Shown here: piece after piece, positions 59,713 to 64,000 of the stretch
How positions within the stretch are numbered: position 1 is the first letter of the stretch
How the letters are laid out: every line of letters starts with the position of its first letter
Assembly (NCBI GenBank): GCA_037501455.1
Contig: CM074855.1
Span: 30,103,001 to 30,167,000 of the forward strand
From: Lantana camara
Lineage: Eukaryota; Streptophyta; Magnoliopsida; Lamiales; Verbenaceae
Direction of reading: 5' to 3'
Length of the DNA: 64,000 bases
The notes under the pieces: generated by a model
What the model saw: only the letters and a program-made list of their open reading frames with translations
Told to the model about the DNA's origin: nothing
Databases searched by the model: none
Position numbers and translations under genes: made by a program

Positions 59713-60540
59713 TGATGGGGTCTGATCTGAATTGTCAAACTCCAACACTTCATAATTTGTATGGTGGGGGAAACAGGGGATGAAGATGTTCAAGCGAGGG
59801 TCACCGGAGTGAATGGGTTCTACCTACTAGGAACAAACACAGCAAAACGTTAGAAGGCCAAGCTGGGAAAATGGGGGGTGAAACCCAATTTGGCTCTCCG
59901 ACTCTCAAGTCAGTCTCAGGCGATGAATGAAGATGAAAACAGAGCTTGAATAGTGAAAGCTTGCTTACAGAGTGTATGGGATTCTCATTATTTATAGTTG
60001 AGGGTCAGGGCCCTTTTAGTAATTGCCACCAAGTGGTCCTGAATTGGTGTTGCCCTAGACAAGTGGCATAATGAGGAGCTTTTGAAAGGGATCTCTTGCA
60101 AAAGCCTACAAAAAGGTTGGGGGAGAGCAACAAAGACAGGTGCGCATTGATGTATTATTTGTCAGAGAGCGTTACTGGGTTGCTACTGAGGGCCAAGCAT
60201 GCTCGGTTGTGTTATGGACTTTGGAGGCTCCTAGGTCCGAGGGGATACTTAGGCTCAAAGAGATGACGTGGAGGAAAGCACTCTGCCTTTACAGCCAGGA
60301 AATGTTCTCGAGGGTGAACCCTGAAATAGCCTCGAGAGCCATGTTGTAATCGCACAGCTAGCCTAGCTCGCTCGGAGGGAAGGCTAGGATTCCCTTTGAA
60401 GAGGGAATGGACATTCCCTCGAGGGGACAATCAATCTTCGAGGGGAAGCTTTTGAGATAAGGGCCATGAAATGCCACGGTGTCACGCTTTGATTGGACCA
60501 CGTGTCGCATTCGTGGCGGGACCATATTTTAGCCTCATCA
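59713..60540 (-). repeat. 5' LTR of the Tat-type element
   Basis: This LTR is 828 bp. Read leftward it opens TGATGAGGCTAAAATATGG, has CACGTGG near the start, a TATAAATA box (about 59989-59998) and ends CAGACCCCATCA. It diverges from the left LTR by scattered substitutions, clearly more than the LTRs of the nested element, in line with the nesting order. Confidence 0.9.
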
Positions 60541-60725
60541 CTATTTAAATTTCATATTTTCACCGCCAAACTATTTAAATTGTATATTTTTTTCCCAAAA
60601 AAAATATAATATATGTAATATATAATATATAATACATAATATATATGTATTATATATATTTATACGTGTATACACGTATAAATATATATAATATAATATT
60701 CATATATATATGTATAATTCGTATA

Positions 60726-60775
<50 letters not shown>

Positions 60776-60785
60776 TAATATAAAT
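60541..60785. repeat. AT-rich block with a 46-bp perfect palindrome and an (AT)n run
   Basis: Bases 60648-60693 form a perfect 46-bp palindrome centred between 60670 and 60671 on ACGTGTATACACGT. An (AT)n run of about 40 bp follows at 60727-60768 and reaches the left edge of the viral sequence. CAAACTATTTAAATT near 60567 echoes the CAAACTATT beside the left LTR at 43962. Confidence 0.9.
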
Positions 60786-61781
60786 ACCTTCCACAATATT
60801 ATCAGGCTGAATCTTTAATTCTTCAACCTTTTCAAAATTGGACTCTTCTATAGAATCTGTTTCTCTTATTTGAGAAGTAGAAGCTCTTGAAGGAGATTCA
60901 GTATAGTAAATAGGAGAAATATGATGTGATTTAGATCTTGAATAAGATCTACCACTTCCTCCTATACAATTTCTGGATGATTCAAAACTTATTTGAACAT
61001 TTCCTTCAGAAGTTTGAAGGATACTAGTAGGATTAAAACTAGTATTTGGTTGAGCAGGAACAACTTGCTCAATAATCCAATTTTCTGGGAAAGTTATTTC
61101 ATCCCATCTAATAGTTCTTCGAGTAGTAATCTCAGATCTACTAAAATTACTTTCTACAAGAATAGTCTCATCAGATGGTTTATCAACCATCTTACATCTA
61201 GGATTTAAAGTTTGAAGTGGTTTGTAATAAATTCTATAACAAACACACATAACTTCAGAACCAGGAGCATAATTATAACCATGCGTTTTTATATTTAAAG
61301 TTAAAGCATCCAAAATATTAACATCAGACAATGATAACTGTAAATTAGGATAAACATTAAAATAAACTAGACCATGTGCCAGGCTAGATTGTATAATACC
61401 TATCAAGGATTGTTTCCAGATAAGATTTCTACCATCTCTGAGAGCAACTATAAAACTCTCAGGTAAACCTTCTAAGGTTAAAGGCTTAAAAGCAACTTGG
61501 ACTAATCCAATATGAATAAATTTATAAATGCCTCTATATTGGTTGAGGTCTCTATTATTAAGTAATTTAATAATCATTTCATCTTTATTAAGTGAAATTG
61601 TTTCTTCAGTGGTTTTAACAACTTGCTTGAAACTTAATTTATCTAAAGTTCCAAATTTATAAATAACAGTCGGATCTATTTTTGGAATAGTCCATTTATT
61701 CAATAAATCAAGATTTTGAGGAATATCATATTCCTCTTCAATACTGTTTTTAACAGTATCCCTATTTCTGAAGACGCTCAT
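60786..61781 (-). pseudogene. Endogenous caulimovirid movement-protein region, truncated
   Basis: The minus strand encodes a 30K-superfamily movement protein, which in these viruses carries the genome between plant cells. The ATG at 61781 follows the primer site by about 45 nt. Recognisable are GLVQVAFKPLTLEGLPES, LAHGLVYFNVYPNLQLSLSD and ALTLNIKTHGYNY, the conserved core of the caulimovirid form. The frame is open for over 300 codons, then runs into AT dinucleotide repeats near 60785, where viral similarity stops. The remainder of the polyprotein (coat, protease, RT) is absent on this side. It is a genomic relic, not an infectious copy. Confidence 0.8.
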
Positions 61782-61825
61782 CATAAAAGGATTGTGTTGA
61801 ATATTACCAGAAACTAGAATCAATA

Positions 61826-61843
61826 TCCATGGCTCTAATACCA
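61826..61843 (-). other. Caulimovirid tRNA-Met primer-binding site
   Basis: On the minus strand TGGTATTAGAGCCATGGA matches the tRNA-Met primer site of caulimovirids (TGGTATCAGAGCCATG) with one change. It marks position one of the viral map and lies just upstream of the movement-protein start, as expected. Confidence 0.85.
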
Positions 61844-62563
61844 TTCCAAGGATCTTTTATTAAGGCGGAAATTAAAATCATTTGGTGAGACCATATCAAA
61901 AACTTTTATACTGTACATGGTAATTTTACTAAATTAAAACAAGCTAGAGATTTAGTTCTTAACCAGTCATGGAGGCAAGCCCTGAAAACGCCTAAAACCT
62001 GGCAACAGAATGGGCGAATCCAGACTTCGGTTTTAAACCTAATCTCGGCTTATTTTAACTTAAACCATCCCAGAAATAAATTTTTTCGATCTGGTACTTT
62101 TTTTTTTTTTTTGGTACATTAAACCCCCGCCATGAACATTGATTCTAGTAACCTGATATTATTCAATACAATAAGATTTAGCCGGCCATATTAGGCGGCG
62201 AATTATAATATAAAATTGTAAAATTAATAACTGAAATGTAAATTAGCTTACTTATTAATTGATGCACTCCAAACTTGCAAGATTGCAAAATTTTTCACTC
62301 AGAATATTAGAGAATTTTTACAAACTGAACTTAAAAAATACAAACTTGGTATTTTTCGCTCTGCCTAATGCAAGGCTGGGCAATCCTATAAATAGACAAA
62401 AAATCGGATTTGAAATCCAGAATTGAAATCTAATCTAAACTATTTGCTCTATTATTAATGAGCACTATATAGACTGCACACAACAGGTTACTTTATTAAA
62501 GTAAAAGATTCCTTCCAAAAGTGGAAATAGTTGGTGAGGTAGCTGGCATATCATCCTTTCAGG
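61844..62563 (-). promoter_or_regulatory. Viral intergenic region
   Basis: A non-coding stretch lies between the end of the downstream viral frame and the primer site, where these viruses carry their promoter, leader and poly-A signal. A TATATAG box at about 62464-62472 is a candidate promoter. A long T run (62098-62112, plus strand) is present. No folded leader could be verified by hand. Confidence 0.55.
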
Positions 62564-63900
62564 ATCCTATCTTATCTTTTCCTTCTTTATTCAAATATTT
62601 TCGAATAACCTGATCAATATCTTCAAAAATTCCTTCATAAGGATTTTGTGCCTCTCCAGCTGGGCAATAGTCTTCGTTGGATAATGTATCCATTGAAACA
62701 CTCGATTGTGATTCAAAGCTGAAATTTTTCTTTACTTCCTTTAAATAGGAAGCTACTTTCTCTTCATTAGAAACTTGTCCTTTTTGGAAATATAATTTCT
62801 GTGAAATATATTCAAATGGACTCGGAGTTTTATTCTGTTCCTCCAGGATTGTATATTCCTCAATCTTCTTTCTTATATTATCTAAAGTCTCTTGACCTTC
62901 AATGACTCATTCCTTATTAATTTGCATCATTTTTCTCCAGAACTTTTGTATAGAAAGTCCTAAAGATACATGGTATCTTCTGTTGAGTTTCTCCCAACTC
63001 TGGTTCCCATTTCCAAATCCAAGGAATTCCAAATTCAGTGAAAAAATGTAAAGAAGGCATTCCTTCTATCCATCTTCCATTATTTTGTTCCTCAATAATT
63101 TTGGGAGAAATTCCCACCCATTGGGAATATAATTCCTGAAAAGTGGTTGGCAAAATTTTTGTTGTAGGGCCAAAACTAAGCCACCATTGGTATAACCAGT
63201 TTGGAATGTCCTTGTTATAAACATTTGGACAAATTTTAAAAAACCATGAATGCTTATGAAGCTCATTTTCATAAAGGAAAGCTTTATTAAAGGCTTCAAC
63301 ATAATCCCAATAATTAAATTTTATTTTTATTTGGGAATTTTGGAGACCATATTCTCTTTCTCTGAGTGTACTAATACCCCACTCTTCTGCAGATATTATC
63401 TGCTTAATAATCACTTTACTAAAGCTATAAACTTTAGTCTATCTTCCTGCATAAAAATGATCAAATTCGCAGGATCCTGTCACCTTGAGTATATTCTCAA
63501 AGTGAGTTCGTTGTTTATATGAACCATCAGTAAAAGATGCAGTATCTAAATACCTTTGCATGAGATGCCAGATATTATCCTTCCATCTCAAGTCTTTATC
63601 TTCTAAGAGTAGTATTAACTCTTTATGAGAATTCTGCTCAAATAACAGATCAACGGACTCAATTTCTTCATCCCCTACTATATTAGCATAGGATGGGGCA
63701 GTTTGAGTATTACTCTCCTGTTTAGCTTTAAACTCCAAAAATTCTTTGTATAAAGGGTCATCCTTTGGAGTATTACTTGAGGATGATGATGAAATATTAG
63801 CAATATTTTCAGCTATAAGCTTCTGTTTGCCAAATTGGGCAATAGTTCTTCCAACTCTTCCTCTATTAGAGGGATTTCTTCCTCCTCCTCGAGGTTGCAT
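62564..63900 (-). pseudogene. Second viral frame, function unknown, broken
   Basis: The frame starts MQPRGGGRNPSNRGRVGRTI (basic, Gly/Arg-rich), passes an in-frame TAG at 63439-63441, and continues in the same frame through FNYWDYVEAFNKAFLY, then NWLYQWWLSFGP and FGIPWIWKWEPELG to a stop at 62917. A frame change near 62905 leads to an acidic tail ending at about 62564. The Trp-rich central part resembles frames accompanying movement-protein genes in endogenous caulimovirids of many angiosperms. Its place, between the end of a preceding frame and the intergenic region, fits the second frame of florendovirus-like genomes. The role of the product is not established. Confidence 0.65.
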
Positions 63901-63913
63901 CCTGAAATATGAA

Positions 63914-64000
63914 TTTAAGCTATTAGCTTTTTTAGTTTCTCTTTTACAGCTATAAGCTGTTTCTCATCCTCTTCAATATAAGGATCAAGACCATGATCTA
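63914..64000 (-). pseudogene. End of a preceding viral frame, cut by the window edge
   Basis: On the minus strand a frame entering from the window edge ends in a Lys/Glu-rich stretch (KQLIAVKEKLKKLIA, stop near 63914), only about 14 nt before the ATG of the next viral frame. Such tight spacing is typical of compact viral genomes. The rest, presumably the polyprotein, lies outside the window. Confidence 0.5.

Larger units (their letters stand above)
43971..60540 (-). mobile_element. Tat-type Gypsy element with most of gag-pol deleted, host to a nested element
   Basis: The outer flanks are exact 5-bp copies of CTATT (43966-43970 and 60541-60545). The LTRs (43971-44795, 825 bp; 59713-60540, 828 bp) run from TGATGGGGTC to CCTCATCA on the plus strand. 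A minus-strand TATA box (TATAAATA, in the part reading CTATAAATACTGAG) and a purine tract next to the left LTR show that the element is transcribed leftward, so the right LTR is the 5' one. Internally only the end of integrase remains, directly against the 5' LTR, followed by an antisense gene. That order (integrase, antisense frame, 3' LTR) is known from Tat-lineage Gypsy elements. No primer-binding site is recognisable, so the deletion took it with gag, protease, RT and RNase H. Confidence 0.88.

Overview
This window is nuclear DNA of a flowering plant, almost certainly a eudicot. The evidence is a chloroplast-type small DnaJ gene, a MATH-domain gene relic, plant-type Ty3/Gypsy and Ty1/Copia retrotransposons primed by tRNA-Met, hAT and Mutator-like miniature elements, and an endogenous plant pararetrovirus. 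Nothing in it looks prokaryotic. Most of the 64 kb is transposable element, much of it nested, and the species cannot be fixed from the sequence alone.

Layout. 1-948: the one convincing intact host gene, a minus-strand small J-domain protein with its TATA promoter. 949-5982: a solo LTR (about 3.04 kb, TSD TGAAT) split by a second solo LTR at 3505-5490. 5983-21190: a nest in which a scrap of Gypsy pol is followed by another copy of the second LTR family, and that copy is split by a complete but dead Gypsy element (6523-17292, TSD CGATG). A truncated third LTR type lies beyond it. 21191-23606: intergenic DNA with an LTR remnant and a small hAT element. 23607-28656: a young Copia element with one visible frameshift. 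28657-41900: AT-rich intergenic DNA with three or four defined DNA transposons, a reversed solo LTR, a LINE relic, a SINE-like unit and a candidate snRNA-type promoter. 42045-43141: a broken double-MATH gene. 43971-60540: a 16.6-kb minus-strand Gypsy element of Tat type (TSD CTATT). It keeps only the end of integrase plus an antisense gene with its own promoter, and carries a very young non-coding LTR element (44831-54739, TSD AATGT). 60541-64000: AT-repeat DNA, then a decayed endogenous caulimovirid on the minus strand.

The exact target-site duplications allow a relative order of insertion. The 3.3-kb-LTR element is younger than the Tat-type element that contains it. The dead Gypsy element is younger than the LTR it split. 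One solo LTR landed inside another.

The two most unusual signals are structural. Each large Gypsy LTR type carries short perfect palindromes at a comparable internal position, but with a different sequence in each type. Near the 3' end of the non-coding young element there is also an array of four short hairpins, one of which carries matching base changes on both arms, suggesting selection at the RNA level.
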